Source of the DNA: Bradyrhizobium sp. 195
GTDB taxonomy: Bacteria; Pseudomonadota; Alphaproteobacteria; Rhizobiales; Xanthobacteraceae
Reading direction: 5' to 3'
Assembly (NCBI RefSeq): GCF_023101665.1
Contig: NZ_CP082161.1
Location: 496,001-560,000 of the forward strand
DNA length: 64,000 nt
The position numbers and the translations under genes are program-made. Positions 1-8,756 of the stretch are shown in pieces. How positions within the stretch are numbered: position 1 is the first letter of the stretch; every line of letters starts with the position of its first letter. The notes under the pieces were generated by a model, which had not been told where the DNA came from, did no database searches, and saw only the letters and a list, made by a program, of their open reading frames with translations.

Positions 1-597
1 CCGCTCGGCCTGTTCGCCGGCACCTATCTCGCCGAGTACGGCCGCAACGACAAGCTGACCTCGGTGATCCGTTTCATCAACGACATCCTCTTGTCGGCGC
101 CCTCGATCATCATCGGCCTGTTCATCTACGGCGCGGTGGTGGTGCCGATGCGCGGCTTCTCGGCGATCGCCGGCGCGCTGGCACTCGCGGTCATCGTCAT
201 CCCGGTGGTGGTACGCACCACGGAGGACATGCTGCTGCTGGTGCCGAATCCGCTGCGGGAAGCCGCCAGCGCATTGGGCCTTCCGCGTTCGCTGGTCATC
301 AAGCGCATCGCCTATCGCGCGGCACGCTCGGGCCTCATCACCGGCGTGCTGCTCGCCACCGCCCGCGTCGCCGGCGAGACCGCGCCGCTGCTGTTCACAG
401 CGCTGTCGAACCAGTTCTTCAGCCTCGGCCTGGACAAGACGATGGCCAACCTGCCGGTCACGATCAACAATTTCGTCCAGAGCCCTTACGCCTATTGGAA
501 GCAGCTCGCCTGGAGCGGTGCGCTGCTGATCACCCTGACCGTGCTTGCCCTGAACATTGGCGCGCGCATCATCGGCGCCGAGAGGACTGCAAAATGA
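1..597 (+). CDS. pstA: Phosphate ABC transporter permease PstA (5' partial)
   Basis: C-terminal part of PstA, one of the two inner-membrane permeases of the high-affinity phosphate importer PstSCAB. The reading frame is open from base 1, so the start lies outside the window. The visible 198 residues hold several hydrophobic segments and a permease-type cytoplasmic loop of the [10 protein letters not shown] kind, which docks the ATPase. The stop TGA overlaps the ATG of pstB (ATGA), the usual sign of translational coupling. The order pstA-pstB-phoU-phoB supports the call. PhoB is expected to control the operon through a Pho box further upstream, which is not in view. Confidence 0.95.
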   Translation, partial: PLGLFAGTYLAEYGRNDKLTSVIRFINDILLSAPSIIIGLFIYGAVVVPMRGFSAIAGALALAVIVIPVVVRTTEDMLLLVPNPLREAASALGLPRSLVIKRIAYRAARSGLITGVLLATARVAGETAPLLFTALSNQFFSLGLDKTMANLPVTINNFVQSPYAYWKQLAWSGALLITLTVLALNIGARIIGAERTAK

Positions 598-1415
598 GTG
601 AAATGTCTGTTTCCGTGAGCGCGCCGACCGTTCATCCCGGCTCGCAACCGCTGCCCGAGGCACCGGCCAAGGTCACCGCGCGCAACCTCAACTTCTACTA
701 CGGTGAGCACCATGCGCTGAAGAACATCAATCTGGCGCTCGGCACCCACCGTGTCACGGCCTTCATCGGCCCGTCCGGTTGCGGCAAGTCGACCCTGCTG
801 CGCATCTTCAACCGGATGTATGATCTTTATCCGGGCCAGCGCGCCACCGGCCAGCTGATGCTCGACCAGACCAACATCCTCGACGCCAGGCTGGACCTCA
901 ATTTGCTGCGCGCCCGAGTCGGCATGGTGTTCCAGAAGCCGACGCCGTTCCCGATGACGATCTACGAGAACATCGCCTTCGGCATCCGCCTCTACGAGAA
1001 GATCTCGAAGTCCGAGATGGACGACCGCGTCGAGAAGGCGCTGCGTGGCGGCGCGCTGTGGAACGAGGTCAAGGACAAGCTCAACGCCTCCGGCCTGTCG
1101 CTCTCCGGCGGTCAGCAGCAGCGCCTCTGCATCGCGCGCACCGTCGCGGTGCGGCCCGAGGTGATCCTGTTCGACGAGCCCTGCTCGGCACTGGATCCGA
1201 TCTCGACCGCCAAGGTCGAGGAGCTGATCCAGGAACTGTCCGACAACTACACGATCGCGATCGTCACCCACAACATGCAGCAGGCGGCGCGCGTCTCCGA
1301 CAAGACCGCCTTCATGTATCTCGGCGAGCTGATCGAGTTCGACGACACCAGCAAGATCTTCACGTCGCCGACCGACCGGCGCACGCAGGATTACATCACC
1401 GGCCGGTTCGGCTGA
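594..1415 (+). CDS. pstB: Phosphate ABC transporter ATP-binding protein PstB
   Basis: Cytoplasmic ATPase that powers phosphate uptake through PstC/PstA. Seen: Walker [10 protein letters not shown], signature [15 protein letters not shown], Walker [14 protein letters not shown] and the switch His in IVTHNM. The chosen ATG at 594 overlaps the pstA stop and gives 273 residues, typical for PstB. The frame is open further upstream to 495, but that would run over pstA. phoU follows 11 bp later, so both are probably on one mRNA. All nucleotide-binding motifs look intact. Confidence 0.97.
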   Translation: MSEMSVSVSAPTVHPGSQPLPEAPAKVTARNLNFYYGEHHALKNINLALGTHRVTAFIGPSGCGKSTLLRIFNRMYDLYPGQRATGQLMLDQTNILDARLDLNLLRARVGMVFQKPTPFPMTIYENIAFGIRLYEKISKSEMDDRVEKALRGGALWNEVKDKLNASGLSLSGGQQQRLCIARTVAVRPEVILFDEPCSALDPISTAKVEELIQELSDNYTIAIVTHNMQQAARVSDKTAFMYLGELIEFDDTSKIFTSPTDRRTQDYITGRFG

Positions 1416-1426
1416 GGAGACGGAAC

Positions 1427-2143
1427 ATGGGTACTGAACATACCGCCAAGGCTTTCGACACCGACCTCCAGGAGCTCACCCGCCTGGTCGCCGAGATGGG
1501 CGGGATCGCCGAGCGCATGATCGTCGAATCCGTCGACGCGCTGATCCGCCGCGACGTCGCGCTCGGCCAGCGCGTCGTCACCATCGACGCCGAGCTCGAC
1601 GCGCTGCAGAAGCGCATCGAGGAACGCGCCGTGCTCACCATCGCCCGCCGCCAGCCGATGGCGGTCGATCTGCGCGAGATCGTCGGCGCCATGCGCGTTG
1701 CGACCGACCTTGAGCGGATCGGCGACCTCGCCAAGAACATGGGCAAGCGCGTCGCCGCGCTGGAGACCGACTTCCATCCGCTGAAGCTGTTCCGCGGCCT
1801 GGAGCACATGACCGACCTCGTGCAGCAGCAGGTCAAGTCGGTGCTGGACGCCTATGCCGCGCACGATCTGCCGGCGGCGATGGCGGTGTGGAAGGGCGAC
1901 GAGGAAGTCGACGCGATCTGCACCTCGCTGTTCCGCGAGCTCCTCACCTACATGATGGAGGATCCGCGCAACATCTCGTTCTGCATCCATCTGATGTTCT
2001 GCGCCAAGAACATCGAGCGGATCGGCGACCACGCCACCAACATCGCCGAGACCGTGTTCTACATGATCGAGGGCCAGGCGATCACCGACAAGCGGCCGAA
2101 GGGCGACATGACCACCTTCGCCACGACGATCCCGAATAGCTGA
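1427..2143 (+). CDS. phoU: Phosphate signalling regulator PhoU
   Basis: PhoU links the Pst transporter to the PhoR/PhoB two-component system and keeps the Pho regulon off when phosphate is plentiful. The 238-residue product shows the two three-helix PhoU repeats, each with a metal-binding ExxxD-type helix (for example RVATDLERIGDLAKN and FCAKNIERIGDHATN). The ATG at 1427 follows a GAGGAG-like site just after pstB, and length fits the family. It sits between pstB and phoB as in most proteobacteria. No phoR is visible here; it may lie upstream of the window. Confidence 0.96.
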   Translation: MGTEHTAKAFDTDLQELTRLVAEMGGIAERMIVESVDALIRRDVALGQRVVTIDAELDALQKRIEERAVLTIARRQPMAVDLREIVGAMRVATDLERIGDLAKNMGKRVAALETDFHPLKLFRGLEHMTDLVQQQVKSVLDAYAAHDLPAAMAVWKGDEEVDAICTSLFRELLTYMMEDPRNISFCIHLMFCAKNIERIGDHATNIAETVFYMIEGQAITDKRPKGDMTTFATTIPNS

Positions 2144-2166
2144 AGACCTCAAGGAGCGACGACACC

Positions 2167-2874
2167 ATGGGCGCACGCATTATGGTGGTTGAGGACGAGG
2201 AAGCTCTCACCGAGCTTCTTCGCTACAACCTCGAGGGCGACGGCTATGACGTCGAGACGGTCATGCGCGGCGACGACGCCGACACCCGCCTCAAGGAGCA
2301 CATTCCCGACCTGATCGTGCTCGACTGGATGCTGCCGGGCCTGTCAGGCATCGAGCTGTGCCGCCGCCTGCGCACCCGCCCCGAGACCAAGCAGCTGCCG
2401 ATCATCATGCTCACCGCGCGCGGCGAGGAGAGCGAGCGCGTACGCGGTCTTGCGACCGGCGCCGACGACTACATCGTCAAGCCGTTCTCGGTGCCGGAGC
2501 TTTTGGCGCGCGTGAAGGGTCTGCTCAGGCGCGCCAGCCCCGAGCGGCTCGCCACCGTGCTCGCCTATGGCGATATCGAGCTCGATCGCGACAAGCGTCG
2601 CGTCGCGCGCTCGGGCCGGCCGATTGATCTCGGCCCGACCGAATATCGGCTGCTGGAGTTCTTCCTGGAGCATCCCGGCCGCGTGTTCTCGCGCGAGCAG
2701 CTGCTCGACAGCGTCTGGGGCCGCGACATCTACATCGACGAGCGCACCGTCGACGTCCATATCGGCCGCCTGCGCAAGCTGCTCAATCTCGGCCGCGAGC
2801 AGGACCCGATCCGCACCGTCCGCGGCGCCGGCTACGCGCTGGATGATCGCTTCGCGAAGGCTGAGCAGACGTAA
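2167..2874 (+). CDS. phoB: Phosphate regulon response regulator PhoB
   Basis: DNA-binding response regulator of the phosphate starvation response. Residues 1-125 form the receiver domain with acidic pocket EDE (residues 9-11), phospho-acceptor Asp53 in LIVLDWMLPG, and the conserved Lys in YIVKPF. Residues 135-230 form the OmpR/PhoB winged helix, with GPTEYRLLEFF and the recognition region ERTVDVHIGRLRKLL. An AAGGAG site precedes the ATG. It is 23 bp after phoU and ends the pst-pho run; a palindromic repeat follows its stop. Confidence 0.97.
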   Translation: MGARIMVVEDEEALTELLRYNLEGDGYDVETVMRGDDADTRLKEHIPDLIVLDWMLPGLSGIELCRRLRTRPETKQLPIIMLTARGEESERVRGLATGADDYIVKPFSVPELLARVKGLLRRASPERLATVLAYGDIELDRDKRRVARSGRPIDLGPTEYRLLEFFLEHPGRVFSREQLLDSVWGRDIYIDERTVDVHIGRLRKLLNLGREQDPIRTVRGAGYALDDRFAKAEQT

Positions 2875-2903
2875 GGTTTGCGGGCTGTTGCCACAACGTC
2901 GGT

Positions 2904-3058
2904 GTCGTCCCGGACAAGCGAAGCGCCGATCCGGGACCCATAACCACAGGCAGCGGTTGTTTTTGCGAAAAGGTAACTCCGAGTCCCCGTAACCACATCT
3001 TGCGGTGGCTATGGGTCCCGGATCTGCGCGCGCTTGTGGCGCGCTTGTCCGGGACGAC
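2904..3058. repeat. Intergenic palindrome, family B copy 1
   Basis: The left end GTCGTCCCGGACAAGCG and the right end CGCTTGTCCGGGACGAC are inverted copies, and an inner pair ATCCGGGACCCATAACC / GGCTATGGGTCCCGGAT also matches. It lies between phoB and gcrA, which converge here. A second copy is at 6256-6409. It looks like a non-autonomous palindromic element; I see no coding content. Confidence 0.85.
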
Positions 3059-3114
3059 ATCGAGTTTGTTGAGCCATCATCAGATGACGGCTCTCTCTTG
3101 ATCTCAGAACAAGC

Positions 3115-3627
3115 TTACCGCGGGCCCGGCTTGGCCGGTGCACGACGACGGTCCGCCGCGGGCTGATACGCCACGCGCGAGTGCTGGGCGCAATAGGGCA
3201 GGCCGGAGAGCGCCTTGCCGCCGCAGAAGAAGAAATCCGGGCTCGAGGGATCGCCGACCGGCCAGTGGCAGGTCGCCTCGTTCAGCTCGAGCAGCGACAA
3301 CCTCTGGCTCATCGGCACCACGTTGTCGTAGGTGACAGGCTCTGCCTCCACCTCGACCTCGAAGGCCTGCGCCAGCGCGGTGTTGCCGCGCGCAATGGGG
3401 CGGGTCACGCGCATCATGTGCTGCGCGGGACGCGCCTTGCGCGGGCGGGGCGCTGCCGACGAAGGGCTCTTGGCGCGGCCGGACAGACCGAGCCTGTGCA
3501 CTTTGCCGATCACGGCATTGCGGGTCACATTGCCGAGCTCTGCTGCGATCTGGCTGGCCGAAAGTCCGGCCTCCCAGAGCTTTTTCAGCTGCTCGACGCG
3601 ATCATCGGACCAGGTCAAAACCGTCAT
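3115..3627 (-). CDS. gcrA: GcrA family cell cycle regulator
   Basis: Global cell-cycle regulator restricted to alphaproteobacteria. It binds promoters bearing m6A-methylated GANTC sites made by the CcrM methyltransferase and recruits sigma-70 RNA polymerase. The N-terminus MTVLTWSDDRVEQLKKLWEA, then LSASQIAAELGNVTRNAVIGKVHRLGLSGR (residues about 22-51) is the family's DNA-binding domain. A basic linker follows, then a C-terminal domain with the ATCHWPVGDP..FCG..LPYCAQHSR cysteine/histidine pattern. The product has 170 residues, normal for GcrA. The divergent spacer toward argD carries six GANTC sites, which suggests methylation-dependent control or autoregulation. Confidence 0.95.
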   Translation of the reverse strand: MTVLTWSDDRVEQLKKLWEAGLSASQIAAELGNVTRNAVIGKVHRLGLSGRAKSPSSAAPRPRKARPAQHMMRVTRPIARGNTALAQAFEVEVEAEPVTYDNVVPMSQRLSLLELNEATCHWPVGDPSSPDFFFCGGKALSGLPYCAQHSRVAYQPAADRRRAPAKPGPR

Positions 3628-3707
3628 TGCACCCTTTCCCTCGCTGCCGGCCAGCCATCCTGGGGCCTTGCAGCGAATGCCTAAGCCTTCAAAAACCCGT
3701 GCCGTCA

Positions 3708-3920
3708 GAATCCCTTAAGGCTCGCCGGGCGCGTGACTGACGCCCGAACGTTTACGCCGGTACAAGAGGACTCTTGGGATCAGAACCGCTGCACGAGATG
3801 TCGTATCTGACAATCCAAACGCTACAATATGGCGTGACTCCCGCGCAAGAGTCCGCCGACTCGCTTCCACATGTTCCGTGGTGAAAACCCGCAAAATCGG
3901 CACCGCAAGACTACGGATTC
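3708..3920. promoter_or_regulatory. Cluster of six GANTC (CcrM) methylation sites upstream of gcrA
   Basis: GANTC occurs at 3708 (GAATC), 3769 (GACTC), 3836 (GACTC), 3849 (GAGTC), 3858 (GACTC) and 3916 (GATTC). At this base composition about 0.7 would be expected in 213 bp. Read in the gcrA direction, the 3858 site sits in CGAGTCG, which fits the YGAKTCG preference described for GcrA. This spans most of the 457-bp gcrA-argD spacer. Confidence 0.6.
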
Positions 3921-3948
3921 AGCGTTTCCTGAGGCTTTCCGGGCGGCA

Positions 3949-3976
3949 TTGACACCCGTCTTGCCAAGCATAAGAT
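3949..3976 (+). promoter_or_regulatory. Predicted sigma-70 promoter of argD
   Basis: A perfect -35 TTGACA (3949-3954), 16-bp spacer and -10 TAAGAT (3971-3976), predicting a start near 3983, about 100 bp upstream of the argD ATG. Confidence 0.6.
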
Positions 3977-3983
3977 AGTCCTG

Positions 3984-4008
3984 CGTGCCGCCCTTAAAAG
4001 GCGGCACG
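3984..4008 (+). terminator. Terminator-like hairpin at the 5' end of the argD leader
   Basis: Perfect 9-bp stem CGTGCCGCC / GGCGGCACG with a 7-nt loop (CTTAAAA), followed by the U-rich tail TTTCGTTTT. It begins at the predicted start of the argD transcript. It could be an attenuator, a 5' stabilising hairpin, or the end of a short RNA coming from the left. No other plus-strand gene lies upstream that would need a terminator here. Confidence 0.5.
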
Positions 4009-4084
4009 TTTCGTTTTCCGGGCCGGTCAATGGTGCGTTGCGCAATGCACGCGTCACACCGTCCGCAACATTCAAGTGATCGTC

Positions 4085-5293
4085 ATGACTAACAGCGCAG
4101 CGCCGCATTTGCTCCCCGTTTTCGCCAGGGCCGACCTCGGTTTCGAACGCGGCGAAGGCTGCTGGCTGATCGCGACCAATGGCGATCGCTATCTCGATTT
4201 CACCTCGGGAGTCGCTGTGAATGCGCTCGGCCATTGCCACCCGCATCTGATCAAGGCGCTGCAGGAGCAGGCGACCAGGCTCTGGCACATGTCGAACCTG
4301 TTTCAGAGCCCGGACGGCGAGAAGCTCGCCGTGCGCCTGTGCAATGAAAGCTTCGCGGACTTCGTGTTCTTCTGCAATTCCGGCGCCGAAGCGCTGGAGG
4401 GTGTGATCAAGCTGGTCCGCCATCATCACTTCTCCAAGGGCCATCCCGAGCGCTACCGCATCATCACCTTCGAAGGCGCGTTCCATGGCCGTACGCTGGC
4501 AACGCTCGCGGCGACCGGCTCTGCAAAATATCTCGAAGGTTTTGGCCCGCCGATGGACGGTTTCGACCAGGTCCCGCATGGTGACCTCGAAGCCGTGAAG
4601 AAAGCGATCGGCCCCGACACTGCCGGCATCCTGATCGAGCCGATCCAGGGCGAGGGCGGCGTGCGCTCGGCGACGCCTTCTTTCCTCAAGGCGCTGCGCC
4701 AGCTTTGCGACGAGAAGGGCCTGCTGCTCGCATTCGACGAGGTGCAGACCGGCATGGGCCGCAGCGGCGATCTCTTCGCTTACAGGCGCACCGGCGTCAC
4801 ACCTGACGTGATGTCGCTGGCGAAGGCGCTCGGCGGCGGCTTCCCGATCGGCGCGGTGCTGGCGACCGCGGATGCGGCTTCCGGCATGGGGCCCGGTTCG
4901 CACGGCTCGACCTTCGGCGGCAATCCGCTGGCGATCTCGGCGGCCAATGCGGTGCTCGACGTCATGCTCGAGCCCGGCTTCTTCGACCACGTGCAGAAGA
5001 TGTCGTTGCTGCTCAAGCAGAAGCTCGCCTCCGTGATCGACCGCCATCCCGATGTCGTCAGCGAAGTCCGCGGCGAGGGCCTGCTGATCGGCATCAAGGC
5101 CGTTGTGCCGTCGGGCGATCTCGTGGCCGCCTTGCGCGGCGAGAAACTGCTCACCGTCGGCGCGGGCGACAATGTCGTGCGCTTCCTGCCGCCTCTGATC
5201 GTCACCGAGGCCGAGATCGAGGACAGCGTCATCAGGCTCGAGCGCGCCTGCGCTGCGATCTCGTCCAGTTTGACCAAGCGGGTGGCAAGCTGA
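4085..5293 (+). CDS. argD: Acetylornithine/succinyldiaminopimelate aminotransferase
   Basis: PLP-dependent class III aminotransferase that makes N-acetylornithine from N-acetylglutamate semialdehyde in arginine synthesis; the family often also serves lysine synthesis. Seen: [22 protein letters not shown], the [12 protein letters not shown]sp region that holds the pyridine nitrogen, and the Schiff-base Lys in [14 protein letters not shown]. The ATG at 4085 gives 402 residues, typical; a GTG at 4076 is an alternative. The stop TGA overlaps the argF ATG, so the pair is a coupled arginine operon. A promoter and leader hairpin are listed upstream. Confidence 0.95.
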   Translation: MTNSAAPHLLPVFARADLGFERGEGCWLIATNGDRYLDFTSGVAVNALGHCHPHLIKALQEQATRLWHMSNLFQSPDGEKLAVRLCNESFADFVFFCNSGAEALEGVIKLVRHHHFSKGHPERYRIITFEGAFHGRTLATLAATGSAKYLEGFGPPMDGFDQVPHGDLEAVKKAIGPDTAGILIEPIQGEGGVRSATPSFLKALRQLCDEKGLLLAFDEVQTGMGRSGDLFAYRRTGVTPDVMSLAKALGGGFPIGAVLATADAASGMGPGSHGSTFGGNPLAISAANAVLDVMLEPGFFDHVQKMSLLLKQKLASVIDRHPDVVSEVRGEGLLIGIKAVVPSGDLVAALRGEKLLTVGAGDNVVRFLPPLIVTEAEIEDSVIRLERACAAISSSLTKRVAS

Positions 5294-6216
5294 TGAGCAA
5301 GTCGCCGAAACACTTCCTCGACATCAACGAACTCCCGCTGTCGGAGCTCAAGCGCATGCTCGCCGCATCCTCCGCCATGAAGGCGAAGCAGAAGGCGCAG
5401 CAGCCGGTCAGGCCGCTCGAAGGCAAGACGCTGGCGATGATCTTCGAGCGTCCCTCGACGCGGACGCGGGTGTCGTTCGACGTCGCCATGCGCCAGCTCG
5501 GCGGCGAGCCCATCATGCTCACCGGCGCCGAGATGCAGCTCGGTCGCGGCGAGACCATCGCCGACACCGCGCGCGTGCTGTCGCGCTATGTCGACGCCAT
5601 CATGATCCGCATCCTCAATCACGAGGCGCTGCTGGAGCTTGCGGCCAACGCCACCGTGCCGGTCATCAACGGCCTGACGCGGCGTTCGCATCCCTGCCAG
5701 GTGATGGCCGACCTCATGACCTATGAGGAGCATCGCGGCCCGATCGAGGGCAAGACGGTGGCCTGGACCGGCGACGACAACAACGTGCTGGCGTCCTGGG
5801 CGCACGCCGCCGAGCGCTTCAAGTTCCAGCTCAATGTCGCAACGCCGCCCGAGCTCGCGCCGAAAAAGGCGATGCGCGACTTCATCAAGACGACCGGCGC
5901 ATCGATCGTGCTCGGCACCGATCCGGAAGCCGCCGTGCGCGGCGCCGATTGCGTCGTCACCGACACCTGGGTGTCGATGGGCGACAAGGAAGGCGAGCAT
6001 CGCCACAACGTGCTCAAGCCCTACCAGGTCAACGGCAAGCTGATGTCGCTGGCCAAGCCCGACGCGCTGTTCATGCACTGCCTGCCCGCCCATCGCGGCG
6101 AGGAGGTCACTGATGAAGTGATCGACGGCCCGCAATCGGTCGTGTTCGACGAGGCCGAAAATCGCCTGCACGCGCAGAAGGGCATTCTGGCCTGGTGCTT
6201 TGACGCGGTGAAGTGA
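5293..6216 (+). CDS. argF: Ornithine carbamoyltransferase
   Basis: Cytosolic enzyme that joins carbamoyl phosphate and ornithine to citrulline. Seen: carbamoyl-phosphate loop [11 protein letters not shown], the [11 protein letters not shown] region, DTWVSMG of the ornithine side, and the active-site Cys in [11 protein letters not shown]. At 307 residues it has the standard length. The ATG shares one base with the argD stop. A family B palindrome follows 39 bp after the stop, with no clear intrinsic terminator of its own. Confidence 0.97.
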   Translation: MSKSPKHFLDINELPLSELKRMLAASSAMKAKQKAQQPVRPLEGKTLAMIFERPSTRTRVSFDVAMRQLGGEPIMLTGAEMQLGRGETIADTARVLSRYVDAIMIRILNHEALLELAANATVPVINGLTRRSHPCQVMADLMTYEEHRGPIEGKTVAWTGDDNNVLASWAHAAERFKFQLNVATPPELAPKKAMRDFIKTTGASIVLGTDPEAAVRGADCVVTDTWVSMGDKEGEHRHNVLKPYQVNGKLMSLAKPDALFMHCLPAHRGEEVTDEVIDGPQSVVFDEAENRLHAQKGILAWCFDAVK

Positions 6217-6255
6217 TCTCAGTGGTGGGGCTGCGTCGCTGGCCCATTCTCCGCT

Positions 6256-6409
6256 GTCGTCCCGGACAAGCGCCGCGCAGCGGCGCGCCGATCCGGGACC
6301 CATAACCGCAGGACGTCGTTTGGCGAGGACTCGAAGTTGTCATCGCCGGCTACAACGTCATCCTGTGGTTATGGGTCCCGGGTTCGCGCTTCGCGCGCCC
6401 CGGGACGAC
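6256..6409. repeat. Intergenic palindrome, family B copy 2
   Basis: Left end GTCGTCCCGGACAAGCG and right end GCCCCGGGACGAC are inverted, with inner GATCCGGGACCCATAACC matching GGTTATGGGTCCCGGG. The same layout is found at 2904-3058. It sits between argF and hslO. Confidence 0.85.
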
Positions 6410-6505
6410 ATCGAGTTTGCGGTGGCTTGATACGGTTCACTCGCACGGAACACACCACTCCGCGCCCCCTTCCATTCCGCCCCCACCGACCCCAGATAAA
6501 GCGCC

Positions 6506-7513
6506 ATGGTTTTCCAATCCCCTGACATGAAAACCGGGCCCGAAGGCCCGGTTCGCGCACCATCGGCGGTTCCGATCGATGATGCCGTGCTGCCTTACGA
6601 GGTCGATGCGCTCGACGTGCGTGGCCGGCTGGTGCGGCTTGGCCCGGCGCTCGACGAGATCCTGACCAAGCACGATTACCCGGCGCCGGTCGGCAAGCTG
6701 CTCGGCGAGGCCATCGTGCTGACGACGCTGCTTGGCACCGCGCTGAAATTCGAGGGTCGCTTTATCCTGCAGGCCCAGACCGACGGCCCGGTGTCGTTCA
6801 TGGTTGTCGACTACATGGCGCCGGACCGCCTGCGCGCCTATGCGCGTTTCGATGCCGCGCGTCTCGGCGATACCAGGGATTCCGGCACGCTGCTCGGCCG
6901 CGGTCATCTCGCCATGACCATCGACCAGGGCCCCGACATGAGCCGTTACCAGGGCCTCGTCGCGCTCGACGGCGGCAGCCTGGAAGACGCCGCCCACGAA
7001 TATTTCCTGCGCTCCGAGCAGATCCCGACGCGCGTGCGTCTCGCGGTCGGCGAGGAGTGGCGCTCGAACGACGGCGGCAAGCATCGCTGGCGCGCCGGAG
7101 GCATGCTGATGCAGTTTCTGCCGAAGGCGCCGGAGCGCGCGCGGCAGGCCGATCTGCATCCCGGCGATGCCCCCGAGGGCATCGAGGTGCACAGCGTCAC
7201 TGAAGACGACGCCTGGGTCGAGGCGCGCTCGCTGATCGAGACGGTCGAAGACGTCGAGCTGATCGATCCCGAGCTCTCCGGCGAGCGGCTGCTGTTCCGC
7301 CTGTTCCACGAGCGCGGCGTGCGCGTGTTCAATCCGATGGTCCTCAAGGCGCAGTGCTCCTGCTCGCGCGATGCAGTTGCCTCGATGCTCAAGAGCTTCT
7401 CGCCCGACGACCGCGCCGCGATGGTCAAGGACGACAAGGTCGTCGTGACGTGTGAGTTCTGCAGCTCGGTGTACGATTTCACGCCCCACGAGGCAGGCGT
7501 CGAAGAGGCGTAG
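6506..7513 (+). CDS. hslO: Redox-regulated chaperone Hsp33
   Basis: Holdase chaperone activated by oxidation plus unfolding. The 335-residue product has the N-terminal Hsp33 core and a C-terminal zinc switch with CSCS (CxC) and CEFC (CxxC), the four cysteines that bind Zn in the reduced state. The sequence after the initiator (about 25 residues to DDAVLPYEV) looks like a variable N-terminal extension common in alphaproteobacterial members. The TAG stop at 7511-7513 is the first triplet of a family A palindrome, so the repeat probably supplied the stop codon. Confidence 0.95.
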   Translation: MVFQSPDMKTGPEGPVRAPSAVPIDDAVLPYEVDALDVRGRLVRLGPALDEILTKHDYPAPVGKLLGEAIVLTTLLGTALKFEGRFILQAQTDGPVSFMVVDYMAPDRLRAYARFDAARLGDTRDSGTLLGRGHLAMTIDQGPDMSRYQGLVALDGGSLEDAAHEYFLRSEQIPTRVRLAVGEEWRSNDGGKHRWRAGGMLMQFLPKAPERARQADLHPGDAPEGIEVHSVTEDDAWVEARSLIETVEDVELIDPELSGERLLFRLFHERGVRVFNPMVLKAQCSCSRDAVASMLKSFSPDDRAAMVKDDKVVVTCEFCSSVYDFTPHEAGVEEA

Positions 7514-7626
7514 GGTGTGTTAGCCGTGCGGATGCGCGAAGCGCATCTGCTCGGCGTAACCCACCTCTTTTGTTTCTGCGGATGCACACGGTGGCGGGTT
7601 ACGCCTTCGGCTAACCCACCCTACGG
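7511..7626. repeat. Intergenic palindrome, family A copy 1 (supplies the hslO stop)
   Basis: Ends TAGGGTGTGTTAGCC and GGCTAACCCACCCTA are inverted, and inner GGCGTAACCCACC matches GGCGGGTTACGCC. Other copies lie at 12360-12449 and 48960-49036. The conserved end triplet TAG doubles as the hslO stop codon. Confidence 0.85.
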
Positions 7627-7659
7627 CACCTTGCTGTGTCGCGCCGCTGTCAATCCTCC

Positions 7660-8304
7660 GCCGCAAAAATATTCCGCTTTACCGAAATTCGGTTTCGGCG
7701 TATGTGTCGTCCATCCCGGCTCATCCAAGAGGGGCGATCTTGTGTCGTCACGCATCGCGAGCCGGGCTTGCGGTGGACGCGGCAGCGTCGGCATGAGAGG
7801 TGCGGGCAGGGCGGGTAGTCCCTGTGAGTCCGCGGCCGCGTGCAGACGAGCGGCGCTGCTAGGTTCGTCTCGCCTGTAAGTTTTCGGCTCCGTCGACAGG
7901 GCTGGAAAAACTGCGGCGACATGGCGGGCCGTGCGTACGGCAAAACCGTGTGGTCCTGGCCGTCGTTGCTACGGTCAAGCTTTTCGCGAAGGTGCGAGCG
8001 AGCCCAACCGGGCAGACTGCATCATCCAATTCGCGGGGTGAGGGAGGCCAGAGGAAAGTTCGGCTCCCGGGAGATCACGGCATAAGCCGTCCGACCATCG
8101 CGCAGGGAAGGCCGAGTGATCGGCACCACCTGTATGCTGCTGTGCGGTCTCCTTTGCGCATTATTCGCGCAGCAGACCGCGGGTGCCTGCCGGCACCCGG
8201 CCTTCCCTGTGCCCTCTTGGATTTGAGAGGGGGACGAGACGAAGCAAAGCTCGGGTGGTTCAAGCCGCGAGATCGAAGAGCCATGTCTGCCACCATACAC
8301 GTGG
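7660..8304. repeat. Decayed composite repeat block, no gene seen
   Basis: About 640 bp with no convincing coding frame or RNA gene. It includes a stretch at about 8095-8260 with GCGCAGGGAAGGCCG at one end and CGGCCTTCCCTGTGCCCTC at the other, in inverted orientation. The wording resembles a long degenerate repeat I associate with Bradyrhizobium genomes; that is recollection, and no second copy is present in this window. Confidence 0.5.
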
Positions 8305-8406
8305 TGTCATCGCCCGGCTTGACCGGGCGATCCAGTACTCCGAGACGGTCGTGATCGAACCGAGAAGCCGCGGCGTACTGGATTCCCCGCTTTCGCGGGA
8401 ATGACA
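8305..8406. repeat. Intergenic palindrome, family D copy 1
   Basis: Starts TGTCATCGCCCGGCTTGACC and ends CCCCGCTTTCGCGGGAATGACA; internal GATCCAGTACTCC pairs with GGCGTACTGGATTCC. Other family D copies lie at 15033, 19421, 36277 (divergent) and 62288. Confidence 0.8.
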
Positions 8407-8442
8407 GCGTCACTTGGGGAAGCAACTTGTCACCTCATCCTC

Positions 8443-8560
8443 CGTCATTGCGAGCGCAGCGACTTGTCCGCCGAAGCCTTGGCGAAGGCGGAAGCAATCC
8501 AGAATCCCTCCGCGGCGGCACTCTGGATTGCTTCGTCGCAAGGGCTCCTCGCAATGACGG
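8443..8560. repeat. Intergenic palindrome, family E copy 1
   Basis: Begins CCGTCATTGCGAGCGCAGCG and ends GGCTCCTCGCAATGACGG, with inner GAAGCAATCCAGAATCC matching CTCTGGATTGCTTCG. Compared with the 59772-59859 copy it holds about 25 extra bases (TTGTCCGCCGAAGCCTTGGC region). Confidence 0.85.
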
Positions 8561-8591
8561 GGAGAGAGCACGTACGTCACACTCCGCTCTC

Positions 8592-8746
8592 GTGCCCCGG
8601 ACGCAGCGCAGGGGCCCGGCGATGCGAAGCATCGTCCGGGGTGATGCGCTGCAGAGCCGGGGCCCATGTCGCGGCACTGCGCGTCGTTTCGCGTTCTGGG
8701 TCCCGGCTCTGCGCAGCGTCACTGCGTGCCGTAGCGCGTCCGGGAG
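8592..8746. repeat. Intergenic palindrome, family C copy 1
   Basis: Begins GTGCCCCGGACGCAGCGC; inner GCAGAGCCGGGGCCCATG pairs with TGGGTCCCGGCTCTGC; ends GTAGCGCGTCCGGGA. A related unit is at 42002-42131. It abuts the 3' end of apaG. Confidence 0.75.
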
Positions 8747-8756
8747 AGCACCACCC

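Noticed and set aside
4780..6303. A 507-codon minus-strand frame opposite argD-argF
   Set aside because: It is antisense to two genes with full catalytic motifs and shows no recognisable domain.
7511..8746. The stacked repeats as a CRISPR array
   Set aside because: Units belong to different families, are 75-170 bp palindromes and lack regular spacers; no cas genes are present.
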